Source of the DNA: a virus
IMG/VR virus record: IMGVR_UViG_3300032323_002905
Location: 1 to 64,000 of that record
Strand: one strand, 5' to 3'
Length of the DNA: 64,000 nucleotides
The notes beneath the pieces were generated by a model. That model did not search any database. It saw only the letters and a list, made by a program, of their open reading frames with translations, and was not told the DNA's origin. Shown here one piece after another: positions 43,323 through 51,989 of the stretch. The first letter of the stretch is position 1. Each line of letters opens with the position of its first letter. Made by a program: the position numbers and the translations under genes.

Positions 43323-43870
43323 TATAATCTTGCTTTAGTTATATTTACTCTATCTTGTGGTACATAATGACAATCACAAACAACTGATTGATCCCAACCA
43401 AAGTTTTGTAATCCTGGGTTTAAAGGATTTACATCATATGGATAATCAGGATCTTTACCTACAAATTGTTGATTCATAATTACATTATCTACTTCAAAAT
43501 AACCATTTTGGAATAAAATAATATCTCCTACTTGTGGTACTAAATTAGCTCCATAAAATTCAGTATCAATATTATAATCATAATTTTTATTTAATAAATC
43601 ATCTTTTAAGAATGCTGCTTTTATACCCCAAACTAAATCAGGACCTAAATCACTTGTAGGGAATGCTTGGTCATTTCTTTCAATTAAACAATTTAATAAA
43701 ACAGGTCCTATATAAAATTTACCTTCTACATTTTCACCATACATATTAACTCTAGTTTGACCTAAGTTATACTTATAGTAAGCAACCTGTTGAGTAATAA
43801 CATTACCCATTAATTCTCTATTAATATATCTTAAAGCTGAAACATCTCTTGTACTTCCAAATAATGCCAT
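43322..43870 (-). CDS. gp14: Neck protein (T4 gp14-like)
   Basis: 182 aa. ALRYINRELMGNVITQQVAY at the start, GPVLLNCLIERND in the middle and LVPQVGDIILFQNGYFEVDNV resemble the T4 gp14 core (xEGDLIYFPxxxxLFEI). gp14 joins gp13 to complete the head-tail neck. The position between gp13- and gp15-like genes agrees with the T4 order 13-14-15. The similarity is remote, so the call rests partly on synteny. Confidence 0.65.
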   Translation of the reverse strand: MALFGSTRDVSALRYINRELMGNVITQQVAYYKYNLGQTRVNMYGENVEGKFYIGPVLLNCLIERNDQAFPTSDLGPDLVWGIKAAFLKDDLLNKNYDYNIDTEFYGANLVPQVGDIILFQNGYFEVDNVIMNQQFVGKDPDYPYDVNPLNPGLQNFGWDQSVVCDCHYVPQDRVNITKARL

Positions 43871-43873
43871 TTT

Positions 43874-45094
43874 TTATGCTATATAAATTACCATTGGTAC
43901 TTGATTTATTTCTGTTACACGTGCAGCTGATTCAGCTGCTCTTCTTTCAAGTAATGCTTGACGAGAAGTTTGATCAAAATATTCTCTTAATCTTAAAATT
44001 AAAGCGTCTTTAGTTGCTGTAGCTGAAGCTAATAAATCTTGTTGATTTAAAGTTACTTCAGCATTAGGAATAGGAACAGTACTATATTTTCCTCTAACAT
44101 ATCCTAATATTTCTTTAGTTAATGCTAAAGTGTATTCATATATCCAACTTCTACCTACTGAATTAAGTTTATTATAATTTGGATTAGTGTAAGGTACATT
44201 TGATGTATTAGTAATTTTATTTGTACCATCTCCAAAAGCTGAATCTAATCTTTCTTGTAATACAATGTATTCAAAATTTAAATACATTCCATAATCTAAA
44301 CTAGGGTCAATTTCTTCATTGAAAAATCCAGTTCCTGGTACTGGGAATACAGATATTACATTGTTTGTAATTTCAAAGGTATAATTAGATAATGTTATAG
44401 TATTTTGCATCTCAATAGCTTGGATAGTTTGAGCTGTAAAACTTGTAGGCATCATTAAATAATTTGTATAACCCATTCCTAAACCATAAGCACCTGCTGC
44501 TGGTACACCACCTAAACCTCCTGCTAATGTCCCTAAGAAAGGAGCAAACATTTGAGATACTGCTGGTGGTGGTTGATAGAATACTCTTTTAATTTCAATT
44601 CCACCTACAATACCTTGAGATTCAGCCCAAGCCTTTAAATCATATCTTTGTACTCCAGGAGTTAAAGTTAATCTACCTTTTCTCCAAGTTACATTACCTC
44701 CTGAACCAGCTTCTTCTCCATATTGTTCAGATAATCTAACAATATTAGCCATTGATGGTGTAATTAAAGCATTATCAGCATCAATAGATGTTGAAGCTCC
44801 TTCAAATGAAAGATAATTATCTCTAGTTAAAAAAGCATATAATTCATTTCCATATGTAGTAACTGCTTCTTCAAAAGCAGCATATATGTTAATATCTTGA
44901 AGTTCAATACCCATAATAGGATATCCTAATCTACGAGTAACAAACATAGCTACACTATCAGCATCTGTTTTAAATTGAGCTTCATTATCATAAAATCCAA
45001 ACGGAGTAGGAGGGATTCCTGATGATGGAGTAGTATAATAAGATGCTGATACTTGAGCAAATGAACTAGAACCAGGCCAAATAGGTATATTCAT
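43874..45094 (-). CDS. gp13: Neck protein (T4 gp13-like)
   Basis: 406 aa. FGFYDNEAQFKTDADSVAMF, VTRRLGYPIMGIELQDINIY and AAFEEAVTTYGNEL correspond to the gp13-type motif (rLGyPvxxvEL.d..i..af.eAv..Y). The C-terminus has SVGRSWIYEYTLALTKEILG and YVRGKYSTVPIPN, also typical of this family. It forms the neck ring under the portal. Four bases separate it from the gp14-like gene. Confidence 0.75.
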   Translation of the reverse strand: MNIPIWPGSSSFAQVSASYYTTPSSGIPPTPFGFYDNEAQFKTDADSVAMFVTRRLGYPIMGIELQDINIYAAFEEAVTTYGNELYAFLTRDNYLSFEGASTSIDADNALITPSMANIVRLSEQYGEEAGSGGNVTWRKGRLTLTPGVQRYDLKAWAESQGIVGGIEIKRVFYQPPPAVSQMFAPFLGTLAGGLGGVPAAGAYGLGMGYTNYLMMPTSFTAQTIQAIEMQNTITLSNYTFEITNNVISVFPVPGTGFFNEEIDPSLDYGMYLNFEYIVLQERLDSAFGDGTNKITNTSNVPYTNPNYNKLNSVGRSWIYEYTLALTKEILGYVRGKYSTVPIPNAEVTLNQQDLLASATATKDALILRLREYFDQTSRQALLERRAAESAARVTEINQVPMVIYIA

Positions 45095-45103
45095 ATTATT
45101 TTA

Positions 45104-45526
45104 TTAAGTAGTTACAATGTAATATTCTATTGATGCAGCACTTCCTGTAGGTTGAGCTTTCACAGATTTAATATCACTAAAATTAAAACCACTTTCACTA
45201 CCAGTCATTTTACTTGTTGATATCATATATGAACTACCAGTAGAAATTAAATAACTCATTGCTTCTGTTGAAGAAGATATGATTAATTTAACTGGAGCTA
45301 CAGTTGAATTATTAGTTACTCTAATGTATTGAATACTACTTGTTACAAATGTTCCAGCACCAGGTACTGAGTCCATTGAGAATAATGTAGTAACTGAACC
45401 TGTAGGTATACTAAGAATTCTGTTATCTACAAAATTAACATTGTTAATAGTGTTAGTAACAGAAGATCCTACATTATCTCCATTTAAAGTTAAAATTTCA
45501 AATATTTGGGAAGTGAAAGTTGCCAT
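45104..45526 (-). CDS. Hypothetical virion protein, 140 aa
   Basis: A beta-rich Ser/Thr-rich protein (MATFTSQIFEILTLNGDNVG) without Cys, similar in style to the 87-aa and 131-aa virion proteins in this window. It probably forms a single beta-sandwich. It leads the neck operon behind a class B element and sits between PhoH and gp13. A capsid decoration or neck accessory role is plausible but unproven. Confidence 0.65.
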   Translation of the reverse strand: MATFTSQIFEILTLNGDNVGSSVTNTINNVNFVDNRILSIPTGSVTTLFSMDSVPGAGTFVTSSIQYIRVTNNSTVAPVKLIISSSTEAMSYLISTGSSYMISTSKMTGSESGFNFSDIKSVKAQPTGSAASIEYYIVTT

Positions 45527-45537
45527 GCCTTTTAATT

Positions 45538-45546
45538 ATAAATATC
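45538..45546 (-). promoter_or_regulatory. Class B (late-type) element for the neck operon
   Basis: GATATTTATAATTAA on the coding strand, 11 bases before the ATG of the 140-aa gene. Confidence 0.5.
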
Positions 45547-45564
45547 GAAAAAATATGGTTCCTA

Positions 45565-46278
45565 TTATTTAAGTTTAATATTAGTCATACCTCTTTCGTA
45601 AGCATCATTATATAATTCAATTAAATCTTCAACTATCGGATTTCTATGATTAGTAGTTAATTTAATACCAATCAAATTTTTAATTTTTGAAGCAGCTGTA
45701 TATAAGAATTTAAATCCAGAGTCACGTTTATTTTTTAAATCTACTTGATTATCATCACCACATATTATCATTTTAGAATCAATACCAATACGAGTAACTA
45801 TCATTTCCATTTGTTCATGTGTTACGTTTTGAGCTTCATCTACAATAACAATTGAGTTAACAAATGTTCTACCACGCATAAATGATACAGGTACAATTTC
45901 TATATTACCTTCATTAATATGTTTTTCTATAGCAACTTTATCATATAATAAAAACATGTTTTGATAAATTGGTTGAACCCAAGGATCCATTTTTTCTCTT
46001 AAGTCACCTGGTAAAAAGCCAATTTCTTCTTTTGATACTGTAGGTCTAGTAATAATTACTTTTTCTACTTCTTTTATAAATAGCTTTTCTAATGCTATTT
46101 GGCATGCTAATAAGGTTTTACCTGAACCGGCTGAACCAGCTAATAATGTAACTGTATTATTTAAAATTTTTTCCTTTGCTTGTTTCTGTTCTTCGTTTAA
46201 TTGAATTTTAAATTTAATTGGATTTTTGGGTTTGCGTTTTTCCGTGAAGATCTCGTCCTCATGATGATTTGAACTCAT
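45565..46278 (-). CDS. phoH: PhoH-like ATPase
   Basis: 237 aa, a PhoH-type P-loop ATPase common in T4-like phages. It has LNEEQKQAKEKIL, Walker A GSAGSGKTLLA (about residues 48-58), ITRPTVSKEEIGFLPGDLRE, then PVSFMRGRTF, Walker B IVIVDEAQN and ICGDDNQVDL. The PhoH role is unsettled (RNA helicase or phosphate response). It lies between head and neck genes, with a 221-base noncoding gap upstream holding the capsid-gene terminator. Confidence 0.92.
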   Translation of the reverse strand: MSSNHHEDEIFTEKRKPKNPIKFKIQLNEEQKQAKEKILNNTVTLLAGSAGSGKTLLACQIALEKLFIKEVEKVIITRPTVSKEEIGFLPGDLREKMDPWVQPIYQNMFLLYDKVAIEKHINEGNIEIVPVSFMRGRTFVNSIVIVDEAQNVTHEQMEMIVTRIGIDSKMIICGDDNQVDLKNKRDSGFKFLYTAASKIKNLIGIKLTTNHRNPIVEDLIELYNDAYERGMTNIKLK

Positions 46279-46436
46279 AATACAGTTGTTTAGTAAATAA
46301 AATTGTTGATTTGTTGATTAGCCCGTCTAATACAGCGGGTAAATAAGAGATAATATAATTGTATATATTAATATTAAAATTGATATTAAGCGGTATTATT
46401 GTGAATTTTCCACTCATAAAACTTATTAGTTTCTAA

Positions 46437-46444
46437 TAAATATA
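46437..46444 (-). promoter_or_regulatory. Possible class B-like element upstream of phoH
   Basis: TATATTTATTAG on the coding strand just after the capsid terminator, about 158 bases before the phoH ATG. The rest of this 221-base gap is AT-rich with only a weak CCCG/CGGG inverted repeat. Confidence 0.3.
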
Positions 46445-46454
46445 AACAAAAAAA

Positions 46455-46473
46455 GGACTCGCTATGCGAGTCC
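46455..46473 (-). terminator. Intrinsic terminator after the major capsid gene
   Basis: GGACTCGC-ATA-GCGAGTCC stem (8 bp) followed on the minus strand by TTTTTTTG. A strong rho-independent terminator 27 bases past the capsid stop. Confidence 0.85.
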
Positions 46474-46499
46474 CTTCTTTTTATTCTATTAATTTAGAA

Positions 46500-48176
46500 T
46501 TAGATAGTGTTTAATCCTTGGATGTAGATCTTACCATAAAATTCTGGTCTTAACATTTTCTTAGCGTAACGAGTCAATAGACCTTTACGTGGTGTAAATG
46601 TATCTGGGTCGTACACAAGTGGAGTCATAATTAATGGAACATATGGAGCAAATACAGCACCAGCTTCTAAGAATTGTGAACCTCTGTAACCTAATAACAT
46701 GATGTTTTCAGTCATGTAAGGGTTTTTGTAAACTGTGTAACGGCCATTTAATTGACCTGCTTTTTGTACACCGAAAGCGTATTCCATTTGAGCAGCATCA
46801 CCATTGTTAGTAGAAGCAAATCCTGGGATTGATTCTAATACTGTAGCTACAGTTGGAGATGTAACAATAAAGTTAGCACCACCTCTTAAAGTTAATTGGT
46901 GAATTTTGTTGCTTAATTTTTGGATTTTAGTTCCTAAAGTTTGGAACCATTGGCCTTGTGTGTTGTAGAACGCTGAACCACCAGTTGAGAAAGTACCTGT
47001 ACCTGGATTGTAAACGTTGTTGTTGATTGTTGACCAATATTCAGTACCTGCTGCTGCGTCTTCGATCAACATATCTAAGATTTCAAGGTCAATTTCCATT
47101 GAAATGTACTCAGACATGATGTTTGTTACTTCAGCTTCAGCATCGATATTTTGGTAAGCAGCTAAATCTTGTGAGAATTCAGGTGTCCATACTGCTTTCA
47201 ATTTCTTGGTTTTAGCAGTGATGGCTTGTGATTGCATTTTCACGTTGATCTCAGGGATAACGATAGTAGTGTTTGATGCCGCGTTTGGAACTGCGAATGA
47301 AGACGAATCTTCAAAATCACCTACATTATACGGACTCATTTGAGTAGCTTTGTTATACTCAATTGTATAAGCACCTGCTGGAGCGATTGTAGCTGTTGAA
47401 GCACTTACAAAGAATGTAATTGTATTGTTAGTGTAATCAAATGTAGTAAATTGTTGTAAGTTGTTAGCAGCTGTAATTGCTGAACCTGACAAGATAATGA
47501 AACCTCTAACAGCATCCATATCAAAGTTAGGGATGTTTGTAGAAGCACTAACTAAAGTAATTGCTTTGATTTGACCTGCAGCAACTGAAGCTGAGTAATC
47601 TGAATCAAAGTTAGTTGTAGCTAATGTACCTGAAACAATAAGTGAACCAGTTTGGATTGTAATAGCTGATGATGAGAATTGGTTGGTAGAGTAAGTAAAA
47701 CGACCTGTTCCGTACAAACCACCTGCTGGAGCTGGAGTAGCAAACGGGAATTCACCTGTTGCGTTTCTGTTACCATACAATGAACCACCTACTGAAAATG
47801 GATCTTTAGCTGTTCCGTATTGGAAATCTAAGAAGAACACAAGACCTGAAGGCATTGACATTGGCTGAACTGAAACAAATTCTTTTGCTGCAATTTGAGC
47901 AAATACTTTACGTACTAAAGGTAAAGCGATACCAGCCCAGTTTTCTGATTGACCAACAGAGAATGAACCTGCTGATGAACCACCACCTGTATCTGATTGT
48001 TCCATAACTAATTGCTTAGCTTGGTTTTCTAATAATAAAGACATGTTGTTTGCCTCTACATTTGTTAAGCCTTCTAATAGACCCGTTTTGTTCCATTTAG
48101 AAGACAATTTAGCTGCATCGCTTTGGAGTGATTTCCAAGGATTAGCTGATTCTAATAATGATTGAATTGTACTCAT
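46500..48176 (-). CDS. gp23: Major capsid protein (T4 gp23-like)
   Basis: 558 aa. After a ~60-residue N-terminal propeptide it has NWAGIALPLVRKVFAQIAAK, EFVSVQPMSMPSGLVFFLDF and FGT/YGT-type segments, SQAITAKTKKLKAVWTPEFS, and NFIVTSPTVATVLES near the C-terminus, all standard for gp23 (HK97 fold). Possible gp21 cleavage points after LLE are at residues 9, 35 and 50. A Gly/Ser linker SDTGGGSSAGSFS follows at about 61-73. It packs the capsid shell. Codon use here is richer in G/C than in its neighbours, as expected for a highly expressed gene. Confidence 0.95.
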   Translation of the reverse strand: MSTIQSLLESANPWKSLQSDAAKLSSKWNKTGLLEGLTNVEANNMSLLLENQAKQLVMEQSDTGGGSSAGSFSVGQSENWAGIALPLVRKVFAQIAAKEFVSVQPMSMPSGLVFFLDFQYGTAKDPFSVGGSLYGNRNATGEFPFATPAPAGGLYGTGRFTYSTNQFSSSAITIQTGSLIVSGTLATTNFDSDYSASVAAGQIKAITLVSASTNIPNFDMDAVRGFIILSGSAITAANNLQQFTTFDYTNNTITFFVSASTATIAPAGAYTIEYNKATQMSPYNVGDFEDSSSFAVPNAASNTTIVIPEINVKMQSQAITAKTKKLKAVWTPEFSQDLAAYQNIDAEAEVTNIMSEYISMEIDLEILDMLIEDAAAGTEYWSTINNNVYNPGTGTFSTGGSAFYNTQGQWFQTLGTKIQKLSNKIHQLTLRGGANFIVTSPTVATVLESIPGFASTNNGDAAQMEYAFGVQKAGQLNGRYTVYKNPYMTENIMLLGYRGSQFLEAGAVFAPYVPLIMTPLVYDPDTFTPRKGLLTRYAKKMLRPEFYGKIYIQGLNTI

Positions 48177-48201
48177 TTTTTTAAAATTTTTTTTAAATTG
48201 A

Positions 48202-49272
48202 TTATTTAATAATTCCTGCTATTTTTTGCATTCTTGTGAATGTGTCATTAACTTCTACAATAGATGTTTTTGCTGTTGGCATAATACCTGTTGTTTTAGA
48301 TGCTAAACTAGTTTTTAATGATTCGTTAACATGTGATTTAGAAGTTTCTTTTAAACCTTCTGATAATGTTTCGAATACTAATTTAGTTTCTTTTACTGTT
48401 GATGCTTTATCAAATGCATTTAAAACCTTTACTTTTTGTGATTCGGTTAAGTTTTTAGCTTTGAAAATTTTGTTAGTGTAAAGTAATTTTGCATTTAACA
48501 AATTAACTTCATTGATGTCAGTTCTCATAGTAGCAATAGTTGACATAGCTTCTTCTAACTCTTTTTTAAGTTTAGTTATTTCTTCTTTGTCTTTTTTGTC
48601 TTCTTTGTCACCTTTTTTCTTAGCTTCATCTAATTCGATTTCAGCTAAAATTTCATCAATTGAAATTTCTTCTTCTTCACTTTCCATTTCTTCGCCTTCT
48701 TCTTCACCTTCCATGCCTTCACCAGCTTCTAATTCACCAGCTTCAACCATGTCTTTAATTACGTCCTCAATAAATGATTTTAATTCTTCTTCAGTCATGT
48801 CTTCGATGTTGATTTCTTCTTCAGTTTCAACTTCTTCTTCACCTTCAGCTTCATTAAGATCTTTTTTGTCTTCGTCTTCTTTAGCCTCATTCATGTCTTC
48901 ATCTTTTGATTCTTCCATGTCTGCTTCTAACTCAGCTAATAATTCATCAAGATTAAGTTCATCTAATTCTTCTTCAGCTACATTACCATGAGCTGTTGGA
49001 CCTTTAGGGTCATTAATTAAACCTTCTTCTTCTTTGACTTCTTTGTAGCCCATTAAGTTTTCTTGTTCTTTAGAATACATTTCTTCCATATCTTCCATTT
49101 CTGCTTCTTCCATATCCATTTCTTCCATTTCTGCAAGTTTAGCTGATAGCATAGATTTTAATTGTGGAGTAAAATGTTCTTCAAGAGCAGCTTTTGCGCT
49201 TGCTATTGCTGTTTCTTTAACAACTTTAGCATCTTCGATTGCTTCTTTAAGCAAATCTCTGTTTTTACTCAT
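48202..49272 (-). CDS. gp22: Prohead scaffold/core protein (T4 gp22-like)
   Basis: 356 aa from the chosen start MSKNRDLLKEAIEDAK; an upstream ATG at 49302 would add ten residues (MYFPNKILGQ). It is highly acidic and helical with long Glu/Asp runs, as in T4 gp22, which fills the prohead and is then cut up by gp21. The extreme C-terminus reads FTRMQKIAGIIK, matching the N-terminal tag of two other proteins here. This suggests the tag is a shared scaffold or shell-docking motif. It lies between the protease and the capsid genes, the T4 order 21-22-23. Confidence 0.85.
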   Translation of the reverse strand: MSKNRDLLKEAIEDAKVVKETAIASAKAALEEHFTPQLKSMLSAKLAEMEEMDMEEAEMEDMEEMYSKEQENLMGYKEVKEEEGLINDPKGPTAHGNVAEEELDELNLDELLAELEADMEESKDEDMNEAKEDEDKKDLNEAEGEEEVETEEEINIEDMTEEELKSFIEDVIKDMVEAGELEAGEGMEGEEEGEEMESEEEEISIDEILAEIELDEAKKKGDKEDKKDKEEITKLKKELEEAMSTIATMRTDINEVNLLNAKLLYTNKIFKAKNLTESQKVKVLNAFDKASTVKETKLVFETLSEGLKETSKSHVNESLKTSLASKTTGIMPTAKTSIVEVNDTFTRMQKIAGIIK

Positions 49273-49325
49273 TTGTCCTAAAATTTTGTTTGGGAAATAC
49301 ACTTATTTGAAGTGTAATAGAATTG

Positions 49326-49338
49326 TTAATTATAGATA
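49326..49338 (-). promoter_or_regulatory. Class B variant for the scaffold-capsid operon
   Basis: TATCTATAATTAA on the coding strand, 53 bases before the gp22 ATG, one base different from TATTTATAATTAA. It lies next to a 7-bp inverted repeat (ATACTGC/GCAGTAT, 49336-49363). Confidence 0.4.
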
Positions 49339-49417
49339 CTGCAAATGCGATTGCGGGCAGTATATTCTAATATACATATGTCCGGATTTTCTTAAAATAC
49401 ACAGAAGTAAAAAAGAA

Positions 49418-49440
49418 ATGCCTCTTTTTTAGAGAGGCAT
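49418..49440 (-). terminator. Intrinsic terminator after the prohead protease gene
   Basis: ATGCCTCT and AGAGGCAT form an 8-bp stem with a 7-base loop; TTTCTTTTTT follows on the minus strand. It separates gp21 from the more heavily expressed gp22-gp23. Confidence 0.8.
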
Positions 49441-49473
49441 CGGTCTAATAATACTATTAATAGAGGGGTTTAT

Positions 49474-50079
49474 TTAAAATAAAGGACATGACCCGTTAGC
49501 ACATAAAATATCAGTAATAATTGAATTAATTTTACCATATTGATTTGTACTAGGAATATATGATTCATTTAAGTTAGTTGGTTGCATCCATGAACCTGGG
49601 TTAGAAGGTGTTGAAACAAAATCCCAACATAGTAATTCAAAGTCTTCTTGTACTTCCATTACATTACCTCTTTGTTCTAATGAACCCATTCCTCTTGATG
49701 ATACACCTACTGTGATGCCACTTTCAATTAATGCTTTTAAAATGTTGCCTGATGGAGTAGGTAAAATTTCAATTAAACCCATTACATTATCTCCATCCCA
49801 CCAGCATTTTTTAATATTATGTGAAACATTTTTTAAGTTGATAACTGAAGAATCCGGATGATCTAATTCGCCTAATGCTCTGTTTTCACGAACAGATTCC
49901 ATATAGCGATTCATTTCACGTTCCCATAATTCTTTAGCGTAATATCTACCATTACCGTTTTTTACTTCGGCGGTAGCTAATACACCTTCTACTAATATGT
50001 TACCTCCAGGATTAGTTCCTTCAGTTAACCTAACAGCTTTAGGAGAAAATAATTGTGTTTCAATTAATACTTGTCTCAT
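49474..50079 (-). CDS. gp21: Prohead core protease (T4 gp21-like)
   Basis: 201 aa, a serine protease of the gp21 family that digests the scaffold and trims capsid proteins after (L/I)xE. Motifs: VEGVLATAEVKNGNGRYYAK, the catalytic His in GELDHPD (H74), and the catalytic Ser in GVSSRGMGS (S127 or S128). The acidic partner is likely in the DFELLCWDFVSTPS region. It carries LIET near its own N-terminus, a possible self-cleavage point. It is encoded just upstream of its substrate, the scaffold. Confidence 0.93.
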   Translation of the reverse strand: MRQVLIETQLFSPKAVRLTEGTNPGGNILVEGVLATAEVKNGNGRYYAKELWEREMNRYMESVRENRALGELDHPDSSVINLKNVSHNIKKCWWDGDNVMGLIEILPTPSGNILKALIESGITVGVSSRGMGSLEQRGNVMEVQEDFELLCWDFVSTPSNPGSWMQPTNLNESYIPSTNQYGKINSIITDILCANGSCPLF

Positions 50080-50083
50080 TATT

Positions 50084-50902
50084 TTATTTTTTATCTAAAT
50101 CACCGTATCCACTTGATTTATATTTACCTTTAGGGGTAATTGTTTCTTTTTCAGTTTTAAATCCTACTCCTTTAGTTCCAAACATAGCATTTTTAGCATA
50201 ATAGTTTATGTCTTTAACCATGTTTTTAAGTACAATTTGTTTTAATTCATCAACTGATTTGTCTTTATTTTTAGGATCTTTCATTTCAGCATAATAACCA
50301 TTTAAGAAAGAGGTACCATAAACATTATCAATATTTTTCTTATCTTCATTATCATATTGATGAGCTAAAGCATCAGCTACTTCTTTAGATGGTTTTTCAA
50401 ACTCATCATAATCACCATATGTTTTTTTCTTTTTAACACCAATAACTTCTGATAAAGTTTCTTCTTTAACTGGTCTTAACAACATTGGTTTAGTTACAAA
50501 TAACTCTCTACCATCTTCTGTTTCGCCTTTAATTTGTTTAATTTTACCATTTACTTTATCAACTAAAGTAATAGTTACTTTATCATCACCTATCATAGCT
50601 TCATCACCAACTTTAACTTTAGAACCAAATGATAAATCACTCATTGGAGTTCCTAATATGTTAGCTTCTTCATTTGTGTTTTCTCTAAATATTTCTAACC
50701 ATGATGGTGATGGTTTATGATTAATAAATCCACCAATACCTTCACTTAAAATACTTTTTGATTTAAGTACTTTAACAGTTGTATTGTAATCAGAATATTG
50801 ATTGATATATTCTGGAAATAAAGTTTTAGCTTGTTTTAAGAAATGATCTTTATTTCCTTTTCCTTCTTTAATAAGAATGTATTGTTCTTGTAATGTTTTC
50901 AT
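50084..50902 (-). CDS. Putative internal head protein, 272 aa
   Basis: No named family. The N-terminus carries LQEQ (4-7) and LIKEG (10-14), two (L/I)xE motifs like those of T4 internal head proteins. The middle has a small beta domain (LSFGSKVKVGDEAMIGDDKV, TITLVDKVNGKIKQIKGE). The C-terminus is Lys-rich. It lies among head genes between the tandem 87-aa proteins and the protease, so a core or packaged protein is likely. Confidence 0.65.
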   Translation of the reverse strand: MKTLQEQYILIKEGKGNKDHFLKQAKTLFPEYINQYSDYNTTVKVLKSKSILSEGIGGFINHKPSPSWLEIFRENTNEEANILGTPMSDLSFGSKVKVGDEAMIGDDKVTITLVDKVNGKIKQIKGETEDGRELFVTKPMLLRPVKEETLSEVIGVKKKKTYGDYDEFEKPSKEVADALAHQYDNEDKKNIDNVYGTSFLNGYYAEMKDPKNKDKSVDELKQIVLKNMVKDINYYAKNAMFGTKGVGFKTEKETITPKGKYKSSGYGDLDKK

Positions 50903-50915
50903 TTATAATGAGTTA

Positions 50916-51179
50916 TTATGTGTAAAATAAAACGTTAGCACTAGCAGCTGCTAATGAAGCACTAGTTACGAATATAGGATAAGTTGCTCCTTCAAGAAAT
51001 CTTAATGTAGCTGGTGAACCAGATATACATAATTCTACTCCATTTGCGTCTTTAAGACCTGTAAAAACAGCATATGATCCTGCTGTGGTTGCTGCTACTG
51101 TGAATCCAGCAAAAGAACCAGTCACTGATTGACCTTGTCTTATAGATACTACTGTTGGGTTTGCGGGTATATTTGCCAT
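50916..51179 (-). CDS. Small virion protein, tandem paralogue B, 87 aa
   Basis: MANIPANPTVVSIRQGQSVT, ending SASLAAASANVLFYT. It shares more than half its residues with the neighbouring 87-aa protein, including the blocks LKDANGVEL, SGSP, EG and YPIFVTSASL. It is a single beta-sandwich by appearance. A tandem duplicate in the head cluster is most likely a capsid decoration or vertex protein that diverged after duplication. The gap to its twin is 11 bases. Confidence 0.7.
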   Translation of the reverse strand: MANIPANPTVVSIRQGQSVTGSFAGFTVAATTAGSYAVFTGLKDANGVELCISGSPATLRFLEGATYPIFVTSASLAAASANVLFYT

Positions 51180-51190
51180 TATTATAATTT

Positions 51191-51454
51191 TTATGTAAAG
51201 AAAACGACGTTAGCACTTGTAGCATCTAATGAGGCACTAGTAACAAATATTGGATATACAACACCTTCTTTAAGATATAAAGCTGCTGGTGATCCTGAAA
51301 CTACTAACTCTACTCCATTAGCATCTTTAAGACTTGTAAAGTGAATATAATTATTTACAGTATTTGAACATCCAACAAAACCAGCAAATGAGCCTGTTAT
51401 TGTTTGTCCTGCTTGTCTTGATACAGCGGTTGCATTAGCTGGTATATTTGCCAT
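51191..51454 (-). CDS. Small virion protein, tandem paralogue A, 87 aa
   Basis: MANIPANATAVSRQAGQTIT, ending SASLDATSANVVFFT. It is the same length as its twin at 50916-51179 and similar throughout; differences cluster in the middle (GFVGCSNTVNNYIHFTS against GFTVAATTAGSYAVFTG). One base separates it from the 177-aa gene upstream. The two copies may occupy different positions on the capsid or form a hetero-oligomer. Confidence 0.7.
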   Translation of the reverse strand: MANIPANATAVSRQAGQTITGSFAGFVGCSNTVNNYIHFTSLKDANGVELVVSGSPAALYLKEGVVYPIFVTSASLDATSANVVFFT

Positions 51455-51455
51455 A

Positions 51456-51989
51456 TTAGTTTTTAAATAAGCTTATTAAGTCGTTTAAATAATCGTTTGC
51501 TAAATCAGTACCATATAACACACTAAAATTAGGTTTATTTTTATAATAATCTAATGTTCTTTGTTTTGCGTTTTGTAATAATGGTAATAATTCGTTTAAT
51601 TTTTGTTCTAAAGTATCAAATCCTTCTAATCTAGATTTGATAAATGTTTTTAATTCTGGTTTATCTATGTTTAAAGAATCAATATAAGCGTCAACATCTA
51701 ATTGTGCTTCGTTTACATTCTCTTTCCACATTTGTTTAACTATAATTCCTTTTGCCTGTTTATTCAGTTTTTTTTGATTAACAGGTTTGTAACCTAGTTT
51801 ATAATAATAATTATTTGTTGTACCTTTAGAATTAGTATTTTTTTTATAAGCAGCATCTGTTCCTGCTTTTGTTGCTGTTTGTGGCCCTTCACCTGGACTA
51901 AAAGCTCCAGCTGATGCTCCACCTCCTGTACCTGATTCTTCAGATATTTTTTTTAATGTATCTTTAATAATACTTTTTAACTTATCCAT
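51456..51989 (-). CDS. Putative prohead core protein, 177 aa
   Basis: The N-terminal helix carries ISE (15-17), an (L/I)xE site, followed by SGTGGGASAGAFSPGEG. That Gly/Ser linker closely resembles SDTGGGSSAGSFSVGQS just ahead of the capsid protein core. The rest is Lys-rich, then helical (KPELKTFIKSRLEGFDTLEQ). It lies in the head cluster where T4 has genes 67 and 68. It may be a core protein cut by gp21 at the same kind of site as the capsid. It overlaps the upstream gene by eight bases. Confidence 0.65.
   Translation of the reverse strand: MDKLKSIIKDTLKKISEESGTGGGASAGAFSPGEGPQTATKAGTDAAYKKNTNSKGTTNNYYYKLGYKPVNQKKLNKQAKGIIVKQMWKENVNEAQLDVDAYIDSLNIDKPELKTFIKSRLEGFDTLEQKLNELLPLLQNAKQRTLDYYKNKPNFSVLYGTDLANDYLNDLISLFKN

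Noticed and set aside
48512-48991. 159-aa plus-strand Ser-rich open frame
   Set aside because: Antisense of the Glu/Asp-rich scaffold gene; GAA/GAT codons read as TTC/ATC/TCT on the other strand. No promoter or start context.
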